Shown: positions 36,083 to 44,172 of the stretch, in pieces
How positions within the stretch are numbered: position 1 is the first letter of the stretch
Layout: the number at the start of each line of letters is the position of its first letter
Source: Dysgonomonas sp. 25
Lineage (GTDB): Bacteria > Bacteroidota > Bacteroidia > Bacteroidales > Dysgonomonadaceae
Length of the DNA stretch: 64,000 nt
Assembly (NCBI RefSeq): GCF_010501075.1
Contig: NZ_QVMN01000002.1
Span: 434,001-498,000 of the forward strand
Reading direction: 5' to 3'
Program-made: the position numbers and the translations under genes
The notes under the pieces: generated by a model
Database searches by the model: none
What the model was told of the DNA's origin: nothing
What the model saw: the letters and a program-made list of their open reading frames with translations, nothing else

Positions 36083-36894
36083 AAAAATCCTTCCCAGTAG
36101 AAATGATTGCCGAAAAGTTGCTGTAAATGCACTTCTTCCTTGAATATGCCAAACACAGAAGAGCCTGAACCCGACATGGAAGCATATAAGGCGCCGTTTT
36201 CGTATAGTGTCTCTTTGATGGTTGCTATCGCTGGATATTGGGGGAATATGCTTTTCTCGAAGTCATTAACCATCAAGCCTTTCCATTCTGTGATAGGCAT
36301 TTTGATTATCTCCGTTAGTGAGACCGTTGGCTTGGTTGGTACTATTTGCGCAAAGGCGTCTTTAGTCGGGATATGTATATCCGGCTTGACGAGGATAAAA
36401 TAATAGCCTTTCAATGAAATGTTAACTTCTTTGAAGACTTCACCGATACCCGATGCAAATACAGGCTGATTATAGATGAAAAACGGGCAATCGGCTCCCA
36501 GCTGTACTGCCAGTGCAGCCAATTCTTCTTTGGTGGCACCTAAATCGAAAGAATCGTTGATGAGCCGAAGCATAAAAGATGCATCAGCCGAACCTCCTCC
36601 CAAGCCTGCACCGAAAGGTATCTTTTTCAAGAGATGCACTTCCAGATACGGGAAATTATATTTCGTCCGCATCAGCCGCAAAGCCTTCATCACTAAATTG
36701 TTTTCGGGCGAAGCATCGACTTTGATTCCTGCTTCGACGAAAATATCTTCGGTCAGGTCTTCTTTCGGCAAAATCTCCAAAGCATCCTTTATGGGAATAG
36801 GGTAGAAGATAGTTTCGAGGTTGTGATAACCATCGGCACGTTTCGAAACGATATTCAATCCTAAATTAATCTTTGCGTTCGGGAAGCAAATCAT
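36079..36894 (-). CDS. ispE: 4-diphosphocytidyl-2-C-methyl-D-erythritol kinase IspE
   Basis: 271 aa GHMP kinase of the MEP isoprenoid pathway. Motifs: FPNAKINLGLNIVSKRADGYH at the start (Lys and His typical of IspE), the ATP loop PFGAGLGGGSADASFMLRLIN, and MSGSGSSVFGIF near the C-terminus. Normal length. It is the first gene of a unit with two acyltransferase genes; the promoter box lies 22 bases upstream. Confidence 0.96.
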   Translation of the reverse strand: MICFPNAKINLGLNIVSKRADGYHNLETIFYPIPIKDALEILPKEDLTEDIFVEAGIKVDASPENNLVMKALRLMRTKYNFPYLEVHLLKKIPFGAGLGGGSADASFMLRLINDSFDLGATKEELAALAVQLGADCPFFIYNQPVFASGIGEVFKEVNISLKGYYFILVKPDIHIPTKDAFAQIVPTKPTVSLTEIIKMPITEWKGLMVNDFEKSIFPQYPAIATIKETLYENGALYASMSGSGSSVFGIFKEEVHLQQLFGNHFYWEGFL

Positions 36895-36915
36895 ACTTTT
36901 TATTTTTCTGTGCTA

Positions 36916-36923
36916 CAAAGCTA
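36916..36923 (-). promoter_or_regulatory. -7 box of ispE
   Basis: Minus strand TAGCTTTG fits TAnnTTTG, 21 bases before ATG 36894. Confidence 0.6.
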
Positions 36924-36924
36924 A

Positions 36925-38466
36925 TCAATCTTCGGTATACATCACAATTCTCAGCCCGAGCTTTTTTATCGGGATTACCTCAACGCCCTCGTACGAACCA
37001 TTGTAAATATGGTCCTTGTCTATCATAATGTCCTGACTGATAGCTTTTAGTGTGCTGAAATCGACGTTTTTGACAATGCGGTTTTCATAGTGAATCTCTG
37101 AATATTCATTACCTGTCGATTTGTAACCTGTTCTGTTTCCATGATATAGCAATACTTTTCCATCGGTATAATATTCCGTCTTTTTGCCTTCGTAATAGAA
37201 CGGTACGAGTCTGTCGACGTCTATTTCATCTCTTTCGACCACAGGACTGCAATTGTTGCTATACAATATACCTTTGTACACATATAGCTCTTCGCCTACA
37301 AAGCGGTATCGGTTGATGTCTAACGATTCGTATTCTTTCGTTTCGAAATTGAAAATCTGCACATCCTCGTATCGGGTTATTTTCCATGCGGTAGGATTCA
37401 ATCCATTTTTTGTATCTATCAATAGATACTTTTCATTGTCCCAAATCAGACAGGCATTGGACTGTTTCTGAAAGTTATAGCTTTTCTTTTTGCTCGGAAA
37501 ATGGATTGTTTTGGTTTCATCATCCAGAATGAGTATAAAACTACCATATGCACCAACCTGTACCCAATTTTTAGTCTGCTTAAATTCTTCTTGTTGGATT
37601 TCTTCATTTCGGTAATAAGAGGCTGTTCCGTCTGTTAGCAAGGTTTTGTCGTAATATATATCGAAGCATCTTATTTTGTCGGGCGACAGGTTTAGTTGCT
37701 TTGTATAATCGCTTTTTGCATAGACGCTTGTGCCGTAAATAATATATTCGTTGCGGATAACCGGCATAATCATATTTCCGCCGGAACTATCTAATAGTTT
37801 AGGGTGGATATAGCTGTTATAATCCTCATCGTTGGAATAATCATCTCCCAATTGATAAAACCCATTTTTGTCGTAGAAGAAGCGATTACAGGCAAATTTC
37901 AGCGTCGACAAATCGAGTGGAGAATCAGCCGCTAATCTTTCCAGATATCCGTTTTGAAGGTCGAAATAATAAAGCTGTCCATTTTTACCTTTATAGACAC
38001 GGCTACCCAGATACTTTTTACCCGAAACCCGATTGTCTTTGTCTATATTTTCATTTTTGTCTTCATCTTCGCCATCTTCATTTTTAAATATATCGTAATA
38101 GATATACTTTTTATCGGCACAGACAATATTGTAATATCTGTCGAAGCCGGTTTTGAATATTTTTAGCGAACTCATATCTACTCTCGGATTCAGATACTCC
38201 TCGAATATAATATTGTTCCCGATAAAGTAGAGAGTCGTTTTATCATAATCGATTAAAGGGTCTACGGCTGTTATAGTGCCGTCCCAATGATAGGCATTCC
38301 CTTCATCGTCGTAATTTGTCCCTCCGGCAGCCCGTTCTGTCATAACATACCTTTGTTCGGGATAGAGCCGATAACGTCCCAACTGATAATAATCCTTCTT
38401 TGCTGCTTGAGAAAAAAGGCTTAAAGGAGTGATGCAAAAGAGGAGTATAAATATTTGTGCTTTCAT
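36925..38466 (-). CDS. Secreted DKNYY-repeat-like protein
   Basis: 513 aa from ATG 38466, where a signal peptide starts (MKAQIFILLFCITPLSLFSQ); the frame is open to 38508, but that would bury the signal. The mature protein has repeats resembling the DKNYY family: CADKKYIYYDIF, FFYDKNGFYQLG, KDHIYNGSYEG, each preceded by a buried hydrophobic strand, suggesting a beta-propeller-like fold outside the cytoplasm. Function unknown. The next gene upstream is the first recombinase of the island, on the opposite strand. Confidence 0.75.
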   Translation of the reverse strand: MKAQIFILLFCITPLSLFSQAAKKDYYQLGRYRLYPEQRYVMTERAAGGTNYDDEGNAYHWDGTITAVDPLIDYDKTTLYFIGNNIIFEEYLNPRVDMSSLKIFKTGFDRYYNIVCADKKYIYYDIFKNEDGEDEDKNENIDKDNRVSGKKYLGSRVYKGKNGQLYYFDLQNGYLERLAADSPLDLSTLKFACNRFFYDKNGFYQLGDDYSNDEDYNSYIHPKLLDSSGGNMIMPVIRNEYIIYGTSVYAKSDYTKQLNLSPDKIRCFDIYYDKTLLTDGTASYYRNEEIQQEEFKQTKNWVQVGAYGSFILILDDETKTIHFPSKKKSYNFQKQSNACLIWDNEKYLLIDTKNGLNPTAWKITRYEDVQIFNFETKEYESLDINRYRFVGEELYVYKGILYSNNCSPVVERDEIDVDRLVPFYYEGKKTEYYTDGKVLLYHGNRTGYKSTGNEYSEIHYENRIVKNVDFSTLKAISQDIMIDKDHIYNGSYEGVEVIPIKKLGLRIVMYTED

Positions 38467-38782
38467 AGTCTTAACCGTGTGCTGCGTGTCGTGCGTAATC
38501 TCCCCCAAAGCAAGCCCAAACGGATTAGCGCAAATTGGACTTAATTGGTTTAGAATGAAGTGATTTGCTATTTTGTACGAAGCAGGCTATTGCGAATTAT
38601 TGCAGTATTTCAGTTACCAAACCGTTAGCCGGGTAGTTACCGAAACAGGAACAGGTAACAGACTGTAATACGAAGCAGTTTAATCGGTTTCTTATGTATT
38701 AATTCACAGTATTTTGCACAACAAAGAACGCTTATATAACTAGTAACTTTGCCTACGGCAAAGCCCACAAAAATATAAGCGT
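38467..38782. other. Left junction of the accessory island
   Basis: 316 bases without a gene between the DKNYY-like gene and the first recombinase. It holds direct repeats: TACGAAGCAG at 38576-38585 and 38669-38678, and AGTTACC(A/G)AA at 38612-38621 and 38635-38644. These could be integrase arm-type sites (inference). No tRNA gene is present, so the element did not enter at an intact tRNA visible here. Confidence 0.45.
38744..38751 (+). promoter_or_regulatory. -7 box of the recombinase genes
   Basis: TAACTTTG fits TAnnTTTG, 31 bases before ATG 38783. Confidence 0.55.
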
Positions 38783-40012
38783 ATGAAAGTAGAAAAATTC
38801 AAGGTTTTGCTTTACCTCAAAAAAAGCAGTTTAGACAAGTCGGGTAAAGCCCCGATCATGTGTCGGGTGACCGTAAACAATTCCATTTCCCAATTCAGTT
38901 GTAAATTATCCTGTACTTCCGATTTGTGGAATCCTCGTGAAAGCCGGTTAGACGGCAAAAGCCGTGAAGCGGTTGAAACTAATCAGAAAATCGAAAAATT
39001 GTTGTTAGCAGTTCATTCGGCGTTCGACAGTCTTATAGAACGCAAAAAGCCTTTTGATGCGGAGTCGGTAAAGGTTTTGTTTCAGGGAAGTATGAACTCC
39101 CAAACAACCTTGCTTGCTCTCCTTGATAGCTATATGGATGGACTCCGAGCCCGTATCGGAATAGACGTTGCCCCAACCACGCTTGGATCATATAAATACA
39201 CTCATCGTACATTAAGCAAGTTCATTAAAAAGAAATTCAAGACTAAAGATGTCGCTTTTGGTCAGTTGAACGAACAGTTCATCCGGGAGTATCAGGATTT
39301 TATTTCACTCGAACTGGGATACGCAATGGATGGTGTACGCCATTTTCTGGCAATCCTGAAAAAAATGTGTAAGATAGCCTTCAAAGAGGGTTATTCAGAA
39401 AAGCTTCATTTCGCCTATTACAAACTACCCAAACAGAAAGAAACCACTCCGAAGGCACTAAGCAGGGAGAGTTTTGAAAAGATCCGTGATTTTGAGATTC
39501 CCGAAAACCGCCGTTCCCACAGGCTCACAAGAGATTTATTTCTCTTTGCCTGCTATACCGGTACTTCTTATGCCGATGTAGTCCGTATTACGGGTGAAAA
39601 CCTTTATACGGATGAAGAGGGAAGCCTTTGGCTCAAATACCGGAGAAAGAAAACCGATTTTCAAGCCCGTGTCAAATTGTTGCCCGAAGCGATAGCTATA
39701 TTGGATAAATACAAGGATGAAAACAGGGAGAGTCTGTTCCCGATACAATCAGCGGAAGTAGTACAACTTAATATGCGGGGCTTACGAATTATGGCGGATA
39801 TAAAACAGCCAATCTCCTATCATTCAGGGAGACACTCGTTTGCTTCGTTGGTTACCCTCGAGGAAGGAGTACCCATAGAAACCATTAGCCGGATGCTCGG
39901 GCACAGCAATATCCGGACAACACAAGTCTACGCTCGTGTTACCCCGAAAAAACTGTTCGATGATATGGATAAGTTCATAGAGGCAACCAGCGATCTGAAA
40001 TTAGTTCTATAA
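38783..40012 (+). CDS. Tyrosine recombinase (Bacteroidota element integrase), first of two
   Basis: 409 aa. The N-terminal arm/SAM-like domain (about 1-210) is of the Bacteroidota phage-integrase type (LKKSSLDKSGKAPIMCRVTV). The catalytic domain has HSGRHSFASL (His-x-x-Arg), LGHSNIRTTQVYARV (His and nucleophile Tyr) and the Lys-bearing beta-hairpin LKYRRKKTDF. At the first catalytic Arg position it reads YTGTSYADV, with Ser instead of Arg, as described for IntDOT of CTnDOT. It should integrate or excise the island. The second recombinase follows 20 bases later. Confidence 0.92.
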   Translation: MKVEKFKVLLYLKKSSLDKSGKAPIMCRVTVNNSISQFSCKLSCTSDLWNPRESRLDGKSREAVETNQKIEKLLLAVHSAFDSLIERKKPFDAESVKVLFQGSMNSQTTLLALLDSYMDGLRARIGIDVAPTTLGSYKYTHRTLSKFIKKKFKTKDVAFGQLNEQFIREYQDFISLELGYAMDGVRHFLAILKKMCKIAFKEGYSEKLHFAYYKLPKQKETTPKALSRESFEKIRDFEIPENRRSHRLTRDLFLFACYTGTSYADVVRITGENLYTDEEGSLWLKYRRKKTDFQARVKLLPEAIAILDKYKDENRESLFPIQSAEVVQLNMRGLRIMADIKQPISYHSGRHSFASLVTLEEGVPIETISRMLGHSNIRTTQVYARVTPKKLFDDMDKFIEATSDLKLVL

Positions 40013-40032
40013 CCCATTAACACCGTATCACA

Positions 40033-41247
40033 ATGAGAAGTACATTCAGACAATTATTCTATATCAATCGTAACAAAGTAAAAGCGGATGGCACGACAGC
40101 CGTTTTATGTCGAATCAGTATAGACGGAAAGCAAGCAGTTCTTACAACAGGTATCTATTGCCAACCCAGCGATTGGAACGCCAAGAAAGGCATAATCAAA
40201 ACAGAAAGGGAGAATAACCGTCTTATAGAGTTTCGCAGCCGTGTAGAGCACACCTACGAGCACATCCTCAAAGAAACGGGTGTAGTAAGTAGTGAGCTAC
40301 TTAAAAATACGATGGTTGGTGTAAACTCCACTCCAACTATGCTATTACAGGCTGGCGAAGTGGAACGCGAACGGCTCAGGCTTCGTTCTATTGAGATAAA
40401 TTCCAGAACAAGCTACCGTCAATCGGGAATATCACAGCGGAACCTGCAGGAGTTTCTTTTTTCAAGGGGTATGGAAGATATAGACTTTTCGGATATTACC
40501 GAGGAGTTCGGCGAATCGTTCAAGGTATATTTGAAAACCGTAGGAGAACGCAGAGCGGGCTATATCAATAAGTGTATCACATGGCTCAACAGATTGATAT
40601 ATATTGCCATTGACCAGGAGATATTAAGATGCAATCCGCTTGAAGATGTAAGGTATGAGAAGAAAGAGCCACCCAAGCACAAGCATATAAGCAAAGACGA
40701 TTTGAAGCGGCTGATGGAAACCCCGATGCCTGATGCACGCTTGGAACTAATCCGCAGGGCTTTTATCTTTTCGAGCCTGACAGGTCTTGCCTATGTGGAT
40801 ATGCACCGCCTGTATCCGCAGCATATCGGCAAAACGGCAGAAGGCAGGCTCTATATCCGCAAGCAACGTGTTAAAACAAACGTGGAAGCATTTATTCCCC
40901 TGCACCCGATAGCCCAGCAGATACTTATGCTTTATAATACGACCGATGACAACCAACCTGTATTTCCTCTGCCTGTCCGTGACAGAATTTGGTATGATAT
41001 AAACCAGATTGGAGTATTAATGGGATTAAAAGAAGATCTCTCCTACCATCACGCCCGTCACGGATTCGGGACATTAGCGATTTCGGCAGGACTTTCCATT
41101 GAAAGCATTGCCAAAATGATGGGGCATGCGAATATCAACACGACACAGGTCTACGCCCAAATCACGGAGCAGAAAATATCCGAAGACATGGACAAGCTGA
41201 TCGAAAGAAGAAAAACAATGCAGAATAACGCAAATAAAACCGGATAA
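40033..41247 (+). CDS. Tyrosine recombinase, second of two
   Basis: 404 aa, same overall architecture as the preceding gene but only distantly similar. Catalytic parts: SLTGLAYVDMHRL (Ala where the first Arg is expected), the hairpin RKQRVKTNVEAFIPL (Lys), HHARHGFGTLAI and MGHANINTTQVYAQI (Tyr). Paired recombinases of this kind occur on Bacteroides mobilisable elements. It is followed directly by the first copy of the repeated leader and by cassette-like genes, so it is also the nearest candidate enzyme for acting on those sites (speculative). Confidence 0.92.
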   Translation: MRSTFRQLFYINRNKVKADGTTAVLCRISIDGKQAVLTTGIYCQPSDWNAKKGIIKTERENNRLIEFRSRVEHTYEHILKETGVVSSELLKNTMVGVNSTPTMLLQAGEVERERLRLRSIEINSRTSYRQSGISQRNLQEFLFSRGMEDIDFSDITEEFGESFKVYLKTVGERRAGYINKCITWLNRLIYIAIDQEILRCNPLEDVRYEKKEPPKHKHISKDDLKRLMETPMPDARLELIRRAFIFSSLTGLAYVDMHRLYPQHIGKTAEGRLYIRKQRVKTNVEAFIPLHPIAQQILMLYNTTDDNQPVFPLPVRDRIWYDINQIGVLMGLKEDLSYHHARHGFGTLAISAGLSIESIAKMMGHANINTTQVYAQITEQKISEDMDKLIERRKTMQNNANKTG

Positions 41248-41270
41248 GGATACCCAAATTCAAATATTAA

Positions 41271-41420
41271 GCGTTACAGATTATAAAGTTAAGAGTTACG
41301 ACCTCTAAAGTTTAACTTTGCAGGCTCTAACTCTTAACTTTGCAAAATTGACTGTATTTCATAGTTTTATATGGGATATAGTGCCAGTTTGACAGATAAA
41401 TAGTATTTTTGGAGCGAGGT
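41271..41420 (+). repeat. Repeated leader, copy 1: nested inverted repeat plus promoter
   Basis: A conserved leader shared with 50170-50382. AAAGTTAAGAGTT (41285-41297) and AACTCTTAACTTT (41329-41341) form a perfect 13-bp inverted repeat enclosing the palindrome AAAGTTTAACTTT (41307-41319). It is followed by TAGTTTTATATGGGATATAG and the box TATTTTTG. The copy lacks an internal duplication of about 55 bases present in copy 2. Confidence 0.85.
41404..41411 (+). promoter_or_regulatory. -7 box in leader copy 1
   Basis: TATTTTTG fits TAnnTTTG and is kept in leader copy 2 (50365-50372); a one-base variant, TATTTTTA, occurs at 52671-52678. It would transcribe the genes from 41514 onward. Confidence 0.55.
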
Positions 41421-41464
41421 ATAAAATAGTATGATAGGTGTAACGGAGTTACATAGATAAATGA

Positions 41465-41476
41465 GTTACAGGCAAT
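41465..41476 (+). other. Cassette boundary word GTTACAGGCAAT
   Basis: GTT-N3-GGCAAT, the word found just before most of the small genes here. It is preceded by AGGTGTAAC (41436-41444) and a GTAAC-GGA-GTTAC hairpin. The closest relative is 52735-52780, where the same arrangement reads AAGCGTAAC and GTTCGTGGCAAT. Confidence 0.5.
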
Positions 41477-41513
41477 TTCGCGAAGTGCGAAACATGAACA
41501 AAAAAGAAAAGAT

Positions 41514-42209
41514 ATGAACAATCAATTATTGACAAAAAAAGACATTGAATATAGTAATCTGAATTTTTGGTATTACTACATTTTTGGGTTTAGGGGTTTT
41601 GATGATAAGAAAGAATTGAATTTGGACGATGCAATTCGAGAAGTTGTAGATATTAAAAAACATACTCCTGATTTCAAAAGTTGGTACAAGGACAATTTTC
41701 CAAAAGAAAAAGCTGACAAAGACGGTCTTTTTGAAAGCCCCAGAACAATCGCAGGAAAACTGACAGAAAATATGAGTTTCGCAATAGAATTTCATTTATC
41801 TGAGATAACTTTTTATATTAATACCATATATGTTGGAAATTTAGGTGGGCATTTTGAAGCATGGTTTTTAACATTCAAAGAACTTATTGCTTTTAACAAA
41901 TATGAAAAATTGTTCATGTTATTACTTCCAATGACAGGAATTGAAGAAAGTGAAAGAGAATATGCTGAATCTTTGGTTAGTGAAAACTTGAAACAAATAT
42001 CTATGTTTGCAGAACACGCAGATTATATTGCAAAATGTATTGTGAATGGATTAATAATTGAAGAGCCATTTTATAACGAATCAAATATAGGAATTGTATG
42101 TAATACAAACCATAGTGTGAGAAATATCACGAAATATCCTCATTACAAAGAAGATGTGATTGAACTTAATGAGGCTCTTAAATCTTTTGTCGAAAACAGC
42201 AATAATTAA
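41514..42209 (+). CDS. Cassette gene 1: possible Imm19-like immunity protein
   Basis: 231 aa, AT-rich, soluble (no signal peptide or membrane helix). It contains LNFWYYYIFGFRGF, TPDFKSWYKDNFPKEKA and IYVGNLGGHFEAWFLTFKE, a pattern that reminds me of the Imm19 immunity family; this is from memory and uncertain. No toxin gene lies beside it. It is the first gene after leader copy 1 and has its own boundary word upstream and a large palindrome downstream. Confidence 0.65.
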   Translation: MNNQLLTKKDIEYSNLNFWYYYIFGFRGFDDKKELNLDDAIREVVDIKKHTPDFKSWYKDNFPKEKADKDGLFESPRTIAGKLTENMSFAIEFHLSEITFYINTIYVGNLGGHFEAWFLTFKELIAFNKYEKLFMLLLPMTGIEESEREYAESLVSENLKQISMFAEHADYIAKCIVNGLIIEEPFYNESNIGIVCNTNHSVRNITKYPHYKEDVIELNEALKSFVENSNN

Positions 42210-42214
42210 TAAAA

Positions 42215-42351
42215 CTGCCTGTAACAAGCGGTTTGCTGTAATGCGGGGTGTTTGCCCGCAGAAAGTCCTGTCGGACTTTCCAGCGTTCGCGCCCGCGCGA
42301 ACATTTGTGAATCCCCGCACTACAGCAAGCCGCCGAAACGTTGGGTGCCAG
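42215..42351 (+). repeat. attC-like branched palindrome after cassette gene 1
   Basis: Outer arms 42232-42248 and 42313-42329 pair over 15 of 17 positions (TTTGCTGTAATGCGGGG against CCCCGCACTACAGCAAG). Inside are two perfect 8-bp hairpins: GAAAGTCC-TGTC-GGACTTTC (42261-42280) and GTTCGCGC-CC-GCGCGAAC (42285-42302). The outer ends carry TGCC...GTAAC on the left and GTTGGGTGCCA (42340-42350) on the right. Integron attC sites have this layout (long imperfect palindrome, GTTRRRY-like right end). GTTGGGT fits GTTRRRY. Confidence 0.65.
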
Positions 42352-42369
42352 CTAAGCGAAGTGATACGA

Positions 42370-42945
42370 ATGAAAAAAGAAATACACATGGAAGAAGAAA
42401 TTCACAAAACATTAGAGAATATTTCAGCAGATAAAACACAGAATAGAAAAGTTACGAATATCAGCAATAAATTATTGAAAAAAATAAGTTTAAAATCGAG
42501 CAGTGACTTGGAAAAACTACAAAACATTCTGTATTTATTGTTCATAAACAACTCTAAAAAGCACTTTGAAGACCTTGCTTCGGTTATTGTCAAATTGAAT
42601 TTCAATGGAAACTATAACCTTTGGACATGGATTGAATCTATGTTGGCGTTGATAACTCTCGAAACAGAAAACACGGTAATATCGACAACTGCTTACAATA
42701 AAATTTCCGAAAATTACAATGATGACAAAAAAGCAAAAGACAGTATTTTAAATGGAGAATTGTTGCACTTGAGGGAAGTAGAAGAAAGTCTTAAAGAAGG
42801 CAACGAAAAGAATATAAATGAATGGAAAACTATTTTGCTAAGTGATTATGTCTTAATTAAAGCCTTAGGAAAAAGTCCAAAATATTCATGTGATTTTTTG
42901 CAAAAAGAAATAGAATCTTTGAGAGTAAATTTAAAAAATAGTTGA
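42370..42945 (+). CDS. Cassette gene 2: hypothetical helical protein
   Basis: 191 aa from ATG 42370 (MKKEIHMEEEIHK); the frame is open back to 42160, but that part crosses the palindrome, so I reject it. It is not recognised. Predominantly helical and charged, with LLKKISLKSSSDLEKLQNIL and LNFNGNYNLWTWIESMLALI; it could be an immunity-type protein by size and setting, but nothing specific supports it. The stop (42945) is followed at once by the right half of an attC-like site. Confidence 0.65.
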   Translation: MKKEIHMEEEIHKTLENISADKTQNRKVTNISNKLLKKISLKSSSDLEKLQNILYLLFINNSKKHFEDLASVIVKLNFNGNYNLWTWIESMLALITLETENTVISTTAYNKISENYNDDKKAKDSILNGELLHLREVEESLKEGNEKNINEWKTILLSDYVLIKALGKSPKYSCDFLQKEIESLRVNLKNS

Positions 42946-42946
42946 A

Positions 42947-42978
42947 ACTACAGCAAGCCGCCGGATGTTAATGGCAAG
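42947..42978 (+). repeat. Right half of an attC-like site
   Basis: ACTACAGCAAGCCGCCG (42947-42963) is identical to 42319-42335 in the preceding palindrome and is followed by GTTAATGGCAAG (42967-42978). The matching left arm is missing, so this copy cannot form the outer stem. Confidence 0.6.
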
Positions 42979-42992
42979 CAACGAAAAATAGA

Positions 42993-43376
42993 ATGAAACA
43001 TGTTAAGATTATGAAAACAAATGAATTAGATAAGTTTGGAGAATTCTTAGTTGAAAATTTGAGAGATACTGGAGTTGAATTTGCAGAACTTCTGCTGAAA
43101 AATCATTGGAAAACACCAAGTTTACAAAGCATACAAGGAAAACTTAGTGAATTTACTGAAGAGCAGAAAAATATCGTGCTGGAAGTTACTATAAAGTCTA
43201 TTGACAGAGCGATACATGATTTTTTGTTCGCAGTGCAAGAGGAAGCAGACTCTGATAATGAAATTCAAATTATAGTAAATAAGAAGAATATTGCAAAAAT
43301 TAGCGACGGATTACACGGAGAAGCATACTCGGAAGATGGTTGGTATGCGAAATATAGTAACTACGCAGAAAAATAA
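42993..43376 (+). CDS. Cassette gene 3: hypothetical protein
   Basis: 127 aa (ATG 43011 is an alternative start, MKTNELDKF). Not recognised. Helical N-terminal two thirds with VENLRDTGVEFAELLLKN and SIDRAIHDFLFAVQEEAD, and a short beta-rich end (IQIIVNKKNIAKIS, GLHGEAYSEDGWYAKYS). Soluble. Like its neighbours it is AT-rich and on the plus strand, and it ends just before the word TGCCACCAAC of another boundary. Confidence 0.65.
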   Translation: MKHVKIMKTNELDKFGEFLVENLRDTGVEFAELLLKNHWKTPSLQSIQGKLSEFTEEQKNIVLEVTIKSIDRAIHDFLFAVQEEADSDNEIQIIVNKKNIAKISDGLHGEAYSEDGWYAKYSNYAEK

Positions 43377-43385
43377 ACGTCGAAC

Positions 43386-43532
43386 TGCCACCAACCAGTT
43401 TTCCATAATGTAGGAAAGCGCAAAAGTTATCTCCCGTCCCATTCCGGTTATTTCCCGCTCATAGCTTCCCAGCCGTTTTTGGGGCGGAAGCTTTACGAGA
43501 ATAACCGAAAGTCCGAGAATAACTTTTGCGGG
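43386..43532. repeat. Boundary word and large three-tier palindrome
   Basis: TGCCACCAAC (43386-43395) is the exact reverse complement of GTTGGTGGCA at 50832-50841. It is followed by an imperfect palindrome of 112 bases: CGCAAAAGTTAT (43419-43430) with ATAACTTTTGCG (43519-43530), then CGGTTAT (43445-43451) with ATAACCG (43501-43507), then AGCTTCC (43463-43469) with GGAAGCT (43486-43492). It separates the plus-strand cassettes from the minus-strand HTH genes. Confidence 0.7.
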
Positions 43533-43553
43533 CAATGGCTTTTCGTTTAGCCA

Positions 43554-43850
43554 TTACCTGAACTTAGCCCGATAGCCCTCTTCCAGCATTTTCTCAATAT
43601 CCGAAGAACGGTAGAGGATTTTCCCGCCCAGTTTGATGTATGGAATACGCCCTTCGTTGCGGTAGTCCTGCAAACTTCTCCGGCTGATTTTTAGCTTCTC
43701 CGACAATTCTTCGTCCGTGTAAAAGCTCTCTCCGTTGAGGGTCGGCTTCCGGGAGGAAAACATACGCTCCAAAGCCGATGAAATCCTGTCCATTGAAAGA
43801 AAAAATGATTTCACCCTTTCGTTCTTTTCCGTGATTAACTCGCTGCTCAT
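43554..43850 (-). CDS. Excisionase-like helix-turn-helix protein
   Basis: 98 aa. A MerR/excisionase-type HTH (HTH_17) covers about 43-95: FYTDEELSEKLKISRRSLQDYRNEGRIP, then YIKLGGKILYRSSDIEKML (wing). Proteins of this type on Bacteroides elements act as excision or copy regulators. The N-terminal 40 residues are helical. It is last of a three-gene minus-strand group with DUF3876 and another HTH protein; a small AATGGC/GCCATT hairpin sits at its 3' end. Confidence 0.88.
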   Translation of the reverse strand: MSSELITEKNERVKSFFLSMDRISSALERMFSSRKPTLNGESFYTDEELSEKLKISRRSLQDYRNEGRIPYIKLGGKILYRSSDIEKMLEEGYRAKFR

Positions 43851-43881
43851 AATTTGCTCCTTTCTTTTATGGTTTATTATT

Positions 43882-44172
43882 CTAATCCTTCATATAGCTT
43901 CCCCAACCGGCGATATACAAGCCGTAGGGATGTTCTTCCGATGTTATTTTGCAGGGCTTCATGCCTATATTAGCGAAATAGCCGCTTTCGTCCAAGTCTA
44001 TATCGTACAAAGAGAAACTTCCCCGTCCCGATTCCTTATCATAGCTGTATGCCAGCAGGTAGTAGTTTCCGTCATACGCCCGAAGAATATAAATATCAGG
44101 GTTGCCGTTTACACTTATCCAAGCTCCCTGCCATGAAGAAAGAATGTTGCTGTATGGTTGTTCTTCTTTCAT
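43882..44172 (-). CDS. DUF3876 protein
   Basis: 96 aa. SWQGAWISVNGNPDIYILRAYDGNYYLL and DIDLDESGYFANIGMKPCKI match the DUF3876 family, which I know only from Bacteroidales mobile elements; its function is unknown. Beta-rich, cytoplasmic. Its start overlaps the stop of the upstream HTH gene by 4 bases. Confidence 0.82.
   Translation of the reverse strand: MKEEQPYSNILSSWQGAWISVNGNPDIYILRAYDGNYYLLAYSYDKESGRGSFSLYDIDLDESGYFANIGMKPCKITSEEHPYGLYIAGWGSYMKD

Noticed and set aside
38783-41247. Either recombinase as a true integron integrase IntI
   Set aside because: I see no IntI-specific additional domain between the catalytic Arg and His regions, and the first Arg is replaced; both look like Bacteroidota element integrases.
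42160-42369. Upstream extension of cassette gene 2
   Set aside because: The extension runs through the branched palindrome and gives an Arg/Ala-rich segment unlike the rest of the protein; ATG 42370 is the better start.
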